From Cellulomonas sp. KH9 (lineage in GTDB: Bacteria; Actinomycetota; Actinomycetes; Actinomycetales; Cellulomonadaceae), in NCBI RefSeq assembly GCF_900114185.1, contig NZ_FOSE01000001.1, positions 271,724 to 335,723 of the forward strand: a stretch of DNA of 64,000 nt, read 5' to 3'. Of this stretch, positions 43,450-51,786 are shown in pieces (position 1 is the stretch's first letter; the number at the start of each line of letters is the position of its first letter). A program made the translations under genes and the position numbers. The notes below the pieces were generated by a model. That model worked only from the letters and a program-made list of their open reading frames with translations. It was not told the origin of the DNA and did not search any database.

Positions 43450-43905
43450 ATGACCCCCACCCTCCTCGACCGCGCCACCGGCACCCTCCTCGCCTCCGCC
43501 GCAGGCGACGCCCTCGGCGCCGGCTACGAGTTCGGCCCGCCGCTGCCCGACGACCAGCCCGTCCGCATGGCAGGACGACGAGGCGTCGCTGGACCGCGTC
43601 GTCGCGGCATGGGCCGGATGGGCGCGGGTGGCCGTGGGGGGACCTTCGGGTGGGCGCCGGGGGAGTGGACGGACGACACGTCGATGGCCGTGCCGATCGC
43701 CCAGGTCCTCGCGGACGGCGTTCGCTCGCCATCGCGGGCGCGCTCGCGGGGGTCAGCCCACGGAGCCCGCGCGGTGCCGGGCGCGTGGCGCGAGAAGCTC
43801 CACGGGTGGCCCGGCCTGGACGCAGACGGGCTTTCCGACCTGGCGGTACGGGCGGTGCGGCACGGTGCTGCCGGCCGACCCGACCAGCCCGGCACGGCCG
43901 GCTGA
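43450..43905 (+). pseudogene. Scrambled, internally deleted ADP-ribosylglycohydrolase
   Basis: The start (TGTLLASAAGDALGAGYEFGPPLPDDQPV) and end (REKLHGWPGLDADGLSDLAVRAV) match the intact gene at 57712-58665, but about two thirds of the middle is missing. In addition, the piece encoding DDEASLDRVVAAWAGWA (another frame, 43570-43620) now precedes GGTFGWAPGEWTDDTSMAVPIAQVLADG. In the intact gene that order is reversed. Deletions, a rearrangement and frameshifts make it non-functional. Confidence 0.75.
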
Positions 43906-43985
43906 CAGCGCGCGGACGCGCCGGTCGGCGCGCCCGCCCCCCTGCCCCGGGCGCGCCGTCACCGACCGCGACCACTCAGCCGACG

Positions 43986-44255
43986 GTGACCGTCACCCCG
44001 CCGGAGAACATCGAGTCGTGCAGCTCCAGGCTCAAGGACTTCTGGAAGGTGCACATCGCGCAGGACGCGCAGCACCTGTTCCTCGTCGTCCCGGCTGCGG
44101 ACTGGAGCGGGGCGGGGCAGGCGCGCGAGCGGCCGTTCGCGCGCGTCGTGCATCGTCTTGCCGCGTTCTTCGGGGACCCGCGGCGCGAGGTGGACGTGCT
44201 GAGCGCGCACGTCTTCGGGTACGGGAGCGACGTGCCGGTTCCTGCTCGCGGCTGA
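43986..44255 (+). pseudogene. Fragment of an unidentified gene
   Basis: The frame from GTG 43986 to the stop at 44253 reads PENIESCSSRLKDFWKVHIAQDAQHLFLVVPAADW... VVHRLAAFFGDPRREVDVLSAHVFGYG. It has protein-like character, but no ribosome binding site and no homolog I can name. It lies directly after the broken ADP-ribosylglycohydrolase, so it is likely a remnant. Confidence 0.35.
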
Positions 44256-44369
44256 CCGACGCGTTCTCGGTGCCGGCAAGTGCGGCCGGTCGTGTGGCGA
44301 CGCGAGGGTTGGCCAGCCGTCCCGAGGACTCCGGCCCGGCTCCTCACGCGCGCGGGTGCCCCTCGGCGC

Positions 44370-44717
44370 TCACCCGGCGCGGCCCGCCACGTCCGCGACC
44401 AGCCCCGGGATGCGGTGCGCGAGCGTCGCCCACACGAAGTCCGCCTGCACCTTGTCATAGTGGTGCGCCACGAGGTTCCGCATCCGCTGGATCTTGACCC
44501 ACTCCACCTGGGGGTGTTCCGCCGTGAACTCGGCGGGCAGCCTCTCGACGACCGTCGAGACCTTGATGACGATGCGCTCCCCGGCGTTGCGCAGCAGCCG
44601 ACCCTGGGCGTCGTCCGCGAGGTAGGCGTCCTGCCCGTGGCTGACGATGTGGGCCGCGTCCTCACCCGTGGACGCCAGGTCGGCGAGGAGTCGCGCGACC
44701 TTGTCGGACGCCATCAC
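44370..44717 (-). CDS. hepT: HepT-like toxin (DUF86)
   Basis: 115 residues, helical, with RMRNLVAHHYDKV (the R-x4-H-x-Y RNase/AMPylation-site motif of HepT) near residue 80. The start (GTG 44717, or ATG 44714) overlaps the stop of the MNT antitoxin gene. In known pairs HepT is an RNase neutralised by poly-AMPylation at the motif Tyr by the nucleotidyltransferase partner. Confidence 0.85.
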   Translation of the reverse strand: MMASDKVARLLADLASTGEDAAHIVSHGQDAYLADDAQGRLLRNAGERIVIKVSTVVERLPAEFTAEHPQVEWVKIQRMRNLVAHHYDKVQADFVWATLAHRIPGLVADVAGRAG

Positions 44718-45172
44718 AGGGGCACCGCCTCACGTCGGGCCTGTGTGCTCACGGCCCCGACGACGCGACCGGAGACGACGTCGACCTTGGTCCCCAGCAG
44801 CCGTTCGAGCTCGTCGGTGAGATCGAGCACGTCGACCAGGTCGGTGCCGTCGTCGAACGTGATCATGAGATCGACGTCGGAGTCGGGCGTGTCGTCGCCC
44901 CGGGCGACCGAGCCGATGACGAGTGCGTCGTGACCGTGATGCCGGGCAACAGTCTCGCGGACCTCCGCACGATGACGGTCGAGGACCGTGGACGGGCGGA
45001 CGCGGAGTGCGGCGTCGAGCCGTGCCCGCCCCTCGGGACCGACGCCGCGCCGTCCGGTCTCGGCGGCGGCGATGACCGGCTGGGCGACGCCGGACCGTGC
45101 CGCGAGCTCACGCTGCGTGAGGCCCAGGCGCGTGCGCCGGGCGCGCAGCTCGTCGCCGTAGGGGTCGGTCAT
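44714..45172 (-). CDS. MNT-type nucleotidyltransferase antitoxin fused to an XRE helix-turn-helix
   Basis: 152 residues. Residues about 7-50 form an XRE-type helix-turn-helix (LRARRTRLGLTQRELAARSGVAQPVIAAAETGRRGVG). Residues about 85-150 form a minimal nucleotidyltransferase with GSVARGDDTPDSDVDLMITF (GSxxRG...DxD). MNT partners AMPylate HepT. The fused DNA-binding domain probably makes the operon self-regulating. It overlaps hepT. Confidence 0.85.
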   Translation of the reverse strand: MTDPYGDELRARRTRLGLTQRELAARSGVAQPVIAAAETGRRGVGPEGRARLDAALRVRPSTVLDRHRAEVRETVARHHGHDALVIGSVARGDDTPDSDVDLMITFDDGTDLVDVLDLTDELERLLGTKVDVVSGRVVGAVSTQARREAVPL

Positions 45173-45295
45173 GGGTCGACGATAGCGCGGACGCTATCGG
45201 GGGTGCGGAGCCGCGTCGGTTGCGACGAGTTGTCGTGCGACCGTCACCGGTCCCCGGATTCGCGCCGCTTCCTCCCGCGCCACCGGTCAGCGACC

Positions 45296-46528
45296 TCACG
45301 ACCGCCCCAACCCGCGCCTCCCCGCCCGTGCCGCGAACCCGTCCAGCGCGGTGAGCACCTGCGTCGACTGCCACAGCACGGAGCGGCGCCTGCCACCGAC
45401 CTCCGCGAGCGCCCCTGCCGCCACGAGCCGCTCGATCGCGCGCATCGCGTTGGTGTGCGAGATGCCGAGCTCCCGCTGGACGGTGGCGGTGTTGAGGACC
45501 GGTTGACGGAGCACGAGCTCGACGAGGGGCCACGCGGACGAGTCGGACCGGGCCCGGATCCTCGAACGCCACTCGTCGCGCGCCGCGCGCAGGTCGGCGA
45601 GGAGCACCCGACCGTTGGCGACCGCGTCGTGCGTGGCACGGGCCAGCTCGTCGACGATGGTGGCCGGGTCACCCTGTCGGTACGCGGTCAGCGCGTCGAA
45701 GTACGCGGGTGTGTCGACGAGCAGCCCGGCGGAGACCGGCACGGTGACGGACCGCGTCAGGCCGCGGTGTCGCAGGAGGGCGTGGATCAGGGCGCGGCCC
45801 GTGCGGCCGTTGCCGTCGGGGAACGGGTGGATCGTCTCGAACTGCGCGTGGGTGAGGGCTGCGTGGACGAGCGGCGGGATGTCGTCGCGCTCGGCGAAGG
45901 CCACCAGGTCGTCGATCGCCGCAGGGACGCGGTCGGGGTGCGGGGCGACGAACGCGGCACCGTGAGGGGAGTAGCCCGTGCCGCCGACCCAGACCTGCTC
46001 GGTGCGCCAGTGGCCGGCCGTCTCCGGCTCGGCCTCCTCGAGCAGCGCGCGGTGCATCGCCAGGATCGCGGCACCGTCGATCGTCCGCGACAGGGCGATC
46101 GCCGCTTGCATGGCATGCACGTTCCCGACGATCTGCACCGCGTTCCGGCGTGACTCCTCGCCGATCTCCGCGAGGGCGACCTGCTTCGCGCCGGACGTCA
46201 GGTTCTCGATCTGCGAGCTCGACGCCGACTCGGACCGCAGCAGGATCGCAGCGAACGGGGCCACGTCACCGGCGGCGTCGGCATCGAAGTCGCGGATCGC
46301 TGCCGACGCGTCCTCGGCAGCGGCGGCGGTCGCGCGCGGCAGGTGCACGTCGAGGTCGGCGATCAGGGGCGTGACCGCCGCCCGGTACGGCTTCCGCAGG
46401 GCCTCGCGCGCCGACCGGGAGAACAGGTCGGGCGGCAGGGTGGACCGCCACGCGCGCTCCTCCCAGCCGAGTGGAGGCCACGGCCCGTCCGTCGGCCGTG
46501 GCACGTCGACATTCGGAGCGGTGTCCAC
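45296..46528 (-). CDS. Fic-domain AMPylase-like protein
   Basis: 410 residues. The Fic core is HAQFETIHPFPDGNGRTGRALI (HPFxxGNGRxxR complete). An upstream inhibitory helix SSSQIENL (S-x-x-x-E-N; Glu in the auto-inhibition site) marks a self-inhibited class. Residues about 340-395 form a winged helix (TATVQRELGISHTNAMRAIERLVAAGAL). It transfers AMP or another nucleotide moiety to target hydroxyls; the target is unknown. The GTG at 46528 lies six bases after a TAAGAT -10, so the mRNA is probably leaderless. Confidence 0.85.
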   Translation of the reverse strand: MDTAPNVDVPRPTDGPWPPLGWEERAWRSTLPPDLFSRSAREALRKPYRAAVTPLIADLDVHLPRATAAAAEDASAAIRDFDADAAGDVAPFAAILLRSESASSSQIENLTSGAKQVALAEIGEESRRNAVQIVGNVHAMQAAIALSRTIDGAAILAMHRALLEEAEPETAGHWRTEQVWVGGTGYSPHGAAFVAPHPDRVPAAIDDLVAFAERDDIPPLVHAALTHAQFETIHPFPDGNGRTGRALIHALLRHRGLTRSVTVPVSAGLLVDTPAYFDALTAYRQGDPATIVDELARATHDAVANGRVLLADLRAARDEWRSRIRARSDSSAWPLVELVLRQPVLNTATVQRELGISHTNAMRAIERLVAAGALAEVGGRRRSVLWQSTQVLTALDGFAARAGRRGLGRS

Positions 46529-46534
46529 GCCACG

Positions 46535-46540
46535 ATCTTA
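46535..46540 (-). promoter_or_regulatory. Leaderless -10 box of the Fic gene
   Basis: TAAGAT (minus strand), then six bases, then the GTG at 46528. The wider upstream segment (46535-46575) is AT-rich for this genome. Confidence 0.5.
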
Positions 46541-46671
46541 TGCACCGATCACCGAATAGGGATGGATAAGAGTCCTGCTTGTCCATCCTTCTGCCGGGTC
46601 AGGCGGGCGGTGGTCCGTTGGCTCGGAGCGTTCTCAGCGTGGCCGAGCGCCCTGAGCTGCTGCACCCACCC

Positions 46672-47000
46672 TCACAGCCGCACAGCCTCCGGACCGACGC
46701 GCGTCGCCGGCCACACGACGCCGTCGTCGTCCACGCCCACGGCGCCCCCGGCAGGAGCACGGCGAGCCTCGCGATCCAGGAGGCGAACGGGTCCTCCCAC
46801 CGGCACTCGACGAGGACCCTCGCCGCCGTGCTCAGGTCGGGCACGGTGTCCGAGCCGGGGGAGGCGACCAGGTCGTCCCGCCAGGCGCCCGCACCGTCCA
46901 GACCGAGGCCCCCGGTGATCAGCAGCATGCGTCCCTCGTCGTCCTCGACCCGCGCGGACGGCCCGACGACGTCCGCACCCCGGAGGTCGTCGATACCCGT
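46672..47000 (-). pseudogene. Damaged copy of the 3364-3744 immunity-like gene
   Basis: RMLLITGG..., WRDDLVASPGSDTVPDLSTAARVLVECRWEDPFASWIARLAVLLPGA is read in one frame and VDDDGVVWPATRVGPEAVRL in another. This matches the intact gene except for the frame switch near 46750. The 5' end is replaced: GGTATCGACGACCTC at about 46987-47001 equals the start of the CsbD-like gene at 13257, so this is a recombinant remnant. Confidence 0.65.
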
Positions 47001-47262
47001 GCGTGCTCTCCTTGCTCGTCGTGCGGACGATCGCGCCGGGCGTTCCCGGCGCCATCTCGATGCTGCGTCGCGGCGCGCTCCCTCGCGCCCGCACCCGCCG
47101 CTGCCGGCGCCACTGACGGACGCCCTCGCGCCGCTCGAGAACGTCGTGCCGTGCAGCTCCGGGCCCGACCATGTCCTGCACGCTGATGCCCACCCGAGCG
47201 TCCGCTTTGCTACCCTTCGCGCGGTCTGCGGCGCACGGTGCGCGGTGGCGTGGAGGTGTGTG

Positions 47263-47886
47263 GTGCGTCGTACGACGGTGCTGGTCGTCGGGGTGGTCGT
47301 GACGGGGCTCGCGGGGTGCGCGGTCGAGCAGGCCGCGACGGCGGAGCCGACGGCGTCGGCGTCACCCACGCCGTCGCCGACGCCCTCGCCGACGCCGTCC
47401 CCGACGCCCGCCGAGGTCACGGCGTCCGACCTGTCGGACCCGGACGGTGCGGGGATCGTCTTCGTCGACATCCCTGACCTGAGGGGTCCGGCCGCCGCAG
47501 CGCACGACGCGGTCGCGAGGACCGAGGTGGAGACCTGGCGGTCCCAGAAGGAGGGCGCGATCAGCCCTGGCCTCGCGTCGACGGTCTCGCCGAGCCAGCT
47601 CACCTGGGTCGAGTCCCTGGTGCAGAGGGATCGCGAGGCCGGATGGGGGTACGAGGGGGCCTTGCGCGTCACCATCTCCGACGTCGTGGTCGACGGCGCG
47701 ACCGCCACGGCGTCGGTGTGCGAGGACTACGCCGACGTCAGGTTCACGATGCCGGACGCCGCGGCCCCGCTGACTCTCGAGCAAGCCGAGTACGCCCAGT
47801 TCGTGGGCTCGGCGATGACGTTGGCGAGCCCTGACGGCGGAGCGACCTGGCGTGTCGAGGAGGCGGAGTTCACGGTCGGGTGCTGA
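47263..47886 (+). CDS. Lipoprotein, paralog of 51187-51786
   Basis: 207 residues starting at GTG 47263, with GGAGG six bases upstream. Signal TTVLVVGVVVTGLAGC (lipobox LAGC, Cys about 20), a Pro-Ser-Thr repeat linker (SPTPSPTPSPTP), then a globular domain with VRVTISDVVVDGATATASVCEDYADV and a final Cys. The paralog at 51187 carries the matching YRVSISDVGLAGDGTATAVVCSDYLGA block and the same C-terminal Cys. This copy lacks the following secreted-protein gene. Function unknown. Confidence 0.75.
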   Translation: MRRTTVLVVGVVVTGLAGCAVEQAATAEPTASASPTPSPTPSPTPSPTPAEVTASDLSDPDGAGIVFVDIPDLRGPAAAAHDAVARTEVETWRSQKEGAISPGLASTVSPSQLTWVESLVQRDREAGWGYEGALRVTISDVVVDGATATASVCEDYADVRFTMPDAAAPLTLEQAEYAQFVGSAMTLASPDGGATWRVEEAEFTVGC

Positions 47887-47903
47887 CGCCTCGGGGGTGA
47901 GGG

Positions 47904-48245
47904 ATGCGCGAACCGTGGCCCGAGCTCTCGCAGGGTCGCCGGACGAGGTCGCCGTCACCCAGAGCCAGCTCGTGGGCGTCGAACTGCCACCAGAGCGTCG
48001 CGCGCTGTGGGCCCTCGAGGTCGGTCCAGTCCACCGACCAGCCCGGCCCGTCGGCGCGCGCGGTCACGTTCGAGGGGCCGTCACCGGAAGGTGCCGGCAG
48101 CGGGCGAAGGCGATTCCTGGAACGCCAGCGCTGTCGGGCGGGCAGGACCAGGAAGCGGTCGAGTGCGTGACGGGATGTGGTGGCCAGGTCGCTCCCTTCG
48201 GCGACGCCGGCTTCGAGCGGACCATCGTCGTGCTGGCCGGGCCGC
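47904..48245 (-). pseudogene. Immunity-like remnant (family of 5795-6283)
   Basis: The minus-strand frame reads ...HALDRFLVLPARQRWRSRNRLRPLPAPSG...NVTARADGPGWSVDWTDLEGPQR. This matches the chimera at 53660-54010 and, more weakly, the intact immunity protein at 5795-6283. There is no start codon in context, and the 3' end runs into unrelated sequence. Confidence 0.55.
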
Positions 48246-48252
48246 CGTCGAG

Positions 48253-48600
48253 TCAGACGATCACGAGTGCAGGCCGCCCCTCCGGGGCCTGGTACGAGGC
48301 GACGAGCGCGTCGAGGTCGTGCGCGAGCAGGGCGGCCAGGCGGCGCGCTGCGCCGACGTCGAGCTCGGTGGCGGTGGACCGCCGCCCGTCCTCGGTCCAC
48401 GTGAGGGTCGCGTCCCAGTTCTCGCCCTCGATGGTGCTGCCGGGCAGCAGGTCGGCGATCGGAACAGGCTTCGTGCCTTTCATGAAGCGAACCTGGATGC
48501 CGCCTCCCGGACGCCGAAGGCTGACTCGATCTCGGAGACCTCGATCGTCAGCCCGTGCGGCAGGCGCCCGGTGAACTCGTAGGTGTGCAGCTCTCGCGCG
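48253..48600 (-). pseudogene. TNT toxin tail remnant
   Basis: It reads ARELHTYEFTGRLPHGLTIEVSEIESAFG in one frame, then after a one-base shift near 48505, GGGIQVRFMKGTKPVPIADLLPG. It aligns with the tip of the TNT toxin at 6280-7980 (YTFTGRVPRGITVEVSEIAPAFGQPGGGIQVRF). No trunk is attached. It is an orphan tip, the usual debris of tip exchange in polymorphic toxins. Confidence 0.65.
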
Positions 48601-48677
48601 AGGTGGCAGGGCGGCAGAGGTCTCGATCGATCTGGGGCGCCGGCGGTCGCCGCCACGCGCGGTCCTCCGCCCGGACC

Positions 48678-48935
48678 TCAGTCCTTGCCCAGTCCTCCCG
48701 ACAGCAGCCGGCGCTCGAATTCGAGAGCAGCATCGGCGCTGATCGGCTGAACGTCGTGCTCGTACATGTTCAGGCGCACCAGGGCGAGGATCCCGGTGTT
48801 CTCCCAGGTGCCGTCCGCGCGCAGGATCTCCTCGAACGGTTGCTCGGGTGCGGGCCGCCGTCGGAGGACGGCGCGTGGGTGGGCGATGTCGTCGCCGTCC
48901 CACAGGAGGGCGAAGTACTCGGTCTGGGGTGTCAT
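48678..48935 (-). CDS. Immunity protein of the RelA/SpoT-like toxin (copy 1)
   Basis: 85 residues: TPQTEYFALLWDGDDIAHPRAVLRRRP... TGILALVRLNMYEHDVQPISADAALEFERRLLSG. ATG 48935 overlaps the toxin stop (ATGA), the standard toxin-immunity arrangement. It is about 65% like the copy at 54107-54373 by eye and like the start-less copy at 53392-53658. Family not recognised; the function is inferred from position. Confidence 0.75.
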   Translation of the reverse strand: MTPQTEYFALLWDGDDIAHPRAVLRRRPAPEQPFEEILRADGTWENTGILALVRLNMYEHDVQPISADAALEFERRLLSGGLGKD

Positions 48936-50635
48936 CGGATCTCCGGTGCTGGGATCGAGGGTGCGCCGGGTGGCGTCGGTACGGTGGCGAACACGCGTTG
49001 CGACTCCGCCTCGAGCCGGGCCCGTTCCTGCGGGCTGATGTTGGGCAGTCGAATCTGTTCGTAGAGCTCGTGGCTCCGCATCTTCACATCGAAGCTCGTC
49101 GGGGTGTGGAACTGGAGCTCGAAGACCTGTCCGTCGGGGGACCGCCACGCGCTGTTGATGCCCTGGTAGCCCGGCTGACCGAAGGTGTTCTTCCACGACA
49201 CGGGCGTGAACCCTTCCGCGCGCAGGTCCCTCGTCACACGCTCGACCCCGCTGGCGAAGTCGGCATCAGGGATCTGGGCGGTGTAGCGGACCGCGTCCTT
49301 GATCCGGGCGAGGGCGCCTGCGACGTCCCGGGGCGGCGCGTCGTCCATGAGGTCCGTCGCGATCTTGCGGTACAGCGAGTCCGAGCCCTTCAGGCGGTAC
49401 TCCAACCCAGGCATGGTCGCGCCGTCGACCTGCCCGACCATGCGCTGGAGCGGGTCGGTGATGTCCGGCTCCGCGCGCGCGGCCTTGCGCATGAGGTCGT
49501 CGACCGCGGCCACCTCGTCGGCCGAGAGGCGAAGCCCGTCCGGGCCGACCCATGCGGAGGGCTTGCCGGCCGGAGTGCGACCGTCAGCGGGGGTCAGCCA
49601 GTCGTCGATCCGCCGCCGCCACGACGCGGGCAGGTGCGTGAGGGCCTTCTGCAGGATCTTGCCGACGACCCCCACACCGATCAGCGACGTGACGGCCAGG
49701 CCGAGCTCGATGGACCCGCGCTTGACCAGCTCCTGGCCGTCGATCTTTCCCTCGCCCCAGTCGGCGGCCACGTCGAGGAAGTCCCCGACCGAGACGAGGG
49801 TGAACCCGACGCCGAGGATCTTCAGGCCGAACGTGAGCCCGGCGACCGCGCCGGCGGCCCCGCCGGGTACGGCGCCGACGCCGAACCCGAAGATCGCGCC
49901 GGCGGCGGTGCCGCCCATGGCGCCGATGACGGCCAGGGCGACGGCCAGCACGGCCCCGACGACCACGAGGATCCACCCGACGATCCGCAGGGCGTCGGCC
50001 AGGAACCGGAAGACCGCCACGTGCCGGCCGATGAACTCGCGGACCCCGTCCAGGTGGGTGTCGATCCACGCACCGAGGTCGGCGGTGGTGCGTTCCCACC
50101 AGTCGCCGATGGCCGCCCCGGCGTCGGTGACGGCCTCCCAGGCCTGGCCGGCCTTCTCGGCGACCCAGTCGGTGCCGTCGGCCACGGCGTCGGAGGCGTC
50201 GTCCCACCGGTCGGCGAACCAGCCACCGATCCCGCGGGACTCCTGGGCCTGCTGCTCGTCGGCCTCGACCTCGGCCTGGGAGGTCGCCGCCCAGGTCAGG
50301 GTCGTGCCGCCGTCGTCCAGGGGCGTGGCGGTGAACGGCAGGGCGAGGGGTGCGGGGTCGACGTCGAGCACGGGGATCGGCCCGCCGACCGGGCCGTACC
50401 GCAGCTGCTCCAGCGCCCGGGCCCGGTTCAGGTGCCGGTCGACCACGGGCAGCACGTGCGAGCCGAGCCGGTCGCCGGCGCCCAGCACGTCGTCGAACCC
50501 GGAGGTGCGCACCCCGAGTGCCAGCGCCCGCGTCCGCAGCGACGCCCAGTCCGCGTCCAGCGAGTCCCGCACCGCGACGACGTCGCCGCACACGCCGGCC
50601 ACGGCGTCGGCGCTGATCTCCACCACCCGGGTCAT
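48932..50635 (-). CDS. WXG/LXG-type toxin with RelA/SpoT-synthetase-like tip
   Basis: 567 residues. The trunk (helical N-terminus, Trp-rich acidic linker, long hydrophobic segment around 215-330) is as in the TNT toxin. The tip (about 385-567) carries YRLKGSDSLYRKIATDL (R-x-K...S...RK, like the synthetase G-loop), DAVRYT, KNTFGQPGYQGINSAWRSPDGQVFELQFHT (compare the YQSxH and ExQIRT motifs) and SFDVKMRSHELYE. These match the order of RelA/SpoT alarmone-synthetase motifs, so the toxin may make (p)ppGpp- or (p)ppApp-type nucleotides, as Tas1 does. ATG 50635 overlaps the WXG100 gene stop (ATGA). Confidence 0.75.
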   Translation of the reverse strand: MTRVVEISADAVAGVCGDVVAVRDSLDADWASLRTRALALGVRTSGFDDVLGAGDRLGSHVLPVVDRHLNRARALEQLRYGPVGGPIPVLDVDPAPLALPFTATPLDDGGTTLTWAATSQAEVEADEQQAQESRGIGGWFADRWDDASDAVADGTDWVAEKAGQAWEAVTDAGAAIGDWWERTTADLGAWIDTHLDGVREFIGRHVAVFRFLADALRIVGWILVVVGAVLAVALAVIGAMGGTAAGAIFGFGVGAVPGGAAGAVAGLTFGLKILGVGFTLVSVGDFLDVAADWGEGKIDGQELVKRGSIELGLAVTSLIGVGVVGKILQKALTHLPASWRRRIDDWLTPADGRTPAGKPSAWVGPDGLRLSADEVAAVDDLMRKAARAEPDITDPLQRMVGQVDGATMPGLEYRLKGSDSLYRKIATDLMDDAPPRDVAGALARIKDAVRYTAQIPDADFASGVERVTRDLRAEGFTPVSWKNTFGQPGYQGINSAWRSPDGQVFELQFHTPTSFDVKMRSHELYEQIRLPNISPQERARLEAESQRVFATVPTPPGAPSIPAPEIR

Positions 50636-50940
50636 GACGCGGGCCGGCGCTCGGCGGCCTCCTGGTCGTCCCGGGCCCGGCCGAGTGCGCGCTGGGCGTG
50701 CTGCAGGTCGTCCAGCACGGCCTGCTCGGCGCGCTCCAGGCCGCGGCCCAGCTGATCGGTCAGCGGGACCAGCTCGTCGTGGTGCAAGCGGTGCGCGGCC
50801 GTGCCGGTCCAGCTACCGGGAGCCCCGACCGTCCCGGTCGCACGCCGCAGCGACGGCACGCGGGCGCGAGCAGCACGCAAGGCCGCGAGCAGTGCCTGCA
50901 GCTCCTGCACGCGACGCTCAGCGGCGTCCACTGCGGTCAT
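50632..50940 (-). CDS. WXG100-family partner of the toxin at 48932
   Basis: 102 residues: MTAVDAAERRVQELQALLAALRAARARVPSLRRATGTVGAPGSWTGTAAHRL with the W-T-G turn, then a long charged helix. ATG 50940 is preceded by GGAGGGG; the stop overlaps the toxin ATG. A longer in-frame extension upstream crosses the promoter and is rejected. Confidence 0.8.
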   Translation of the reverse strand: MTAVDAAERRVQELQALLAALRAARARVPSLRRATGTVGAPGSWTGTAAHRLHHDELVPLTDQLGRGLERAEQAVLDDLQHAQRALGRARDDQEAAERRPAS

Positions 50941-50971
50941 CGCACCCCTCCGCACCGTTGTGAATGTCCGA

Positions 50972-50984
50972 AACGTACCGGTCC
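50972..50984 (-). promoter_or_regulatory. Cassette promoter, GGACCGG-TACGTT
   Basis: Minus strand GGACCGGTACGTTTCGGAC, with the start codon about 31 bases downstream and a ribosome binding site in the leader. Same element as at 8313 and 56416. Confidence 0.55.
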
Positions 50985-51144
50985 GGCACCGGGGTGTGGC
51001 GGTTTCCCCAGAACGGGTCACCCGCGACGGTGCCCAGCACCGGACCGTCGCCTGGGGACGGCTCGGCCGTCCCGCACCAGCCTGGCCGTCACCTGTCCGT
51101 GCCACAACAACGGGCCGACCGCCCGCGGCGCCCCGTTTGTCCGC

Positions 51145-51150
51145 TAGCCT
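51145..51150 (+). promoter_or_regulatory. -10 box (TAGCCT) of the lipoprotein/secreted-protein operon
   Basis: GCTAGCCT, 37 bases before GTG 51187. The preceding CGCCCCGTTTG also precedes the TAGGCT box of the gene at 56509. Confidence 0.45.
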
Positions 51151-51186
51151 CGGCTCCGTCACACGCCGCCGACGGGACGAGGACGA

Positions 51187-51786
51187 GTGCGCCTGCGCAG
51201 GACGATGCCGCTGCTGGCGGTGCTGCTGGTCACCGTCGGGTGCACGTCCCCGGCGGTCGAGCCCCCCGGCCTCGAGGCCACGCCCACGGCGACGCCCTCC
51301 GTGTCGGCCTCGCCGACGCCCAGGGCCGACGGGATCCTCGAGGAGTCCGATCCGGCACTGGGCGTCGTCCTCGAGGGCGTCCCGGCGCTGACCGGCGACG
51401 AGGCTGACGTCTACGACACCATCGCCGCCTACGAGAAGGAGTACTGGCGGACGATGACCACCAACTCCCTCAGCCCAGGCTTCGAGGTCCTCGCCTCGCC
51501 GGAGCTGCAGACGGTGATGGAGCGTGTCGCGACGAACAACGGCAACAACGGCATCACCGTCGACGGTACGTACCGTGTGAGTATCAGTGACGTGGGACTC
51601 GCTGGCGACGGCACCGCGACCGCCGTCGTCTGTTCCGACTACCTCGGCGCCACGTTCGCCGACCCCGACGGGACGTACACGCCGGCAGAGGTCGGGTTCG
51701 GTGAGCGGCAGCGTTTCGTCGTGACTCTGCGCGACGCGGGGCCGACCTGGCAGCTGAGCACGAGCGGGCGGGACGGCACGTGCTGA
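51187..51786 (+). CDS. Lipoprotein coupled to a secreted protein
   Basis: 199 residues: signal LPLLAVLLVTVGC (Cys about 19), Thr/Pro/Ser-rich linker, globular domain with VDGTYRVSISDVGLAGDGTATAVVCSDYLGATF and a C-terminal Cys. Paralog at 47263-47886. The GTG at 51187 lies eleven bases after GACGAGGACGAG-type purine-rich sequence. Its end overlaps the next start by seven bases. Function unknown; probably anchored outside the membrane. Confidence 0.75.
   Translation: MRLRRTMPLLAVLLVTVGCTSPAVEPPGLEATPTATPSVSASPTPRADGILEESDPALGVVLEGVPALTGDEADVYDTIAAYEKEYWRTMTTNSLSPGFEVLASPELQTVMERVATNNGNNGITVDGTYRVSISDVGLAGDGTATAVVCSDYLGATFADPDGTYTPAEVGFGERQRFVVTLRDAGPTWQLSTSGRDGTC

Larger units (their letters stand above)
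49600..50990 (-). repeat. Toxin-cassette trunk repeat, copy 2
   Basis: Highly similar to 6945-8330 and 55035-56430 from the promoter to the end of the hydrophobic trunk. For example, the hydrophobic-segment DNA around 49900-50030 differs from copy 1 at only scattered bases. Confidence 0.8.

Noticed and set aside
46579..47262. N-terminal extension of the lipoprotein at 47263
   Set aside because: It would place the signal sequence inside the protein and cover an antisense immunity remnant; GTG 47263 has a proper ribosome binding site.
49299..50963. Very long plus-strand open frames opposite the toxin genes
   Set aside because: They arise from GC-rich codon bias on the opposite strand, have Arg/Ser/Pro-rich low-complexity translations and no ribosome binding sites. 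The minus-strand toxins are conserved in three copies.
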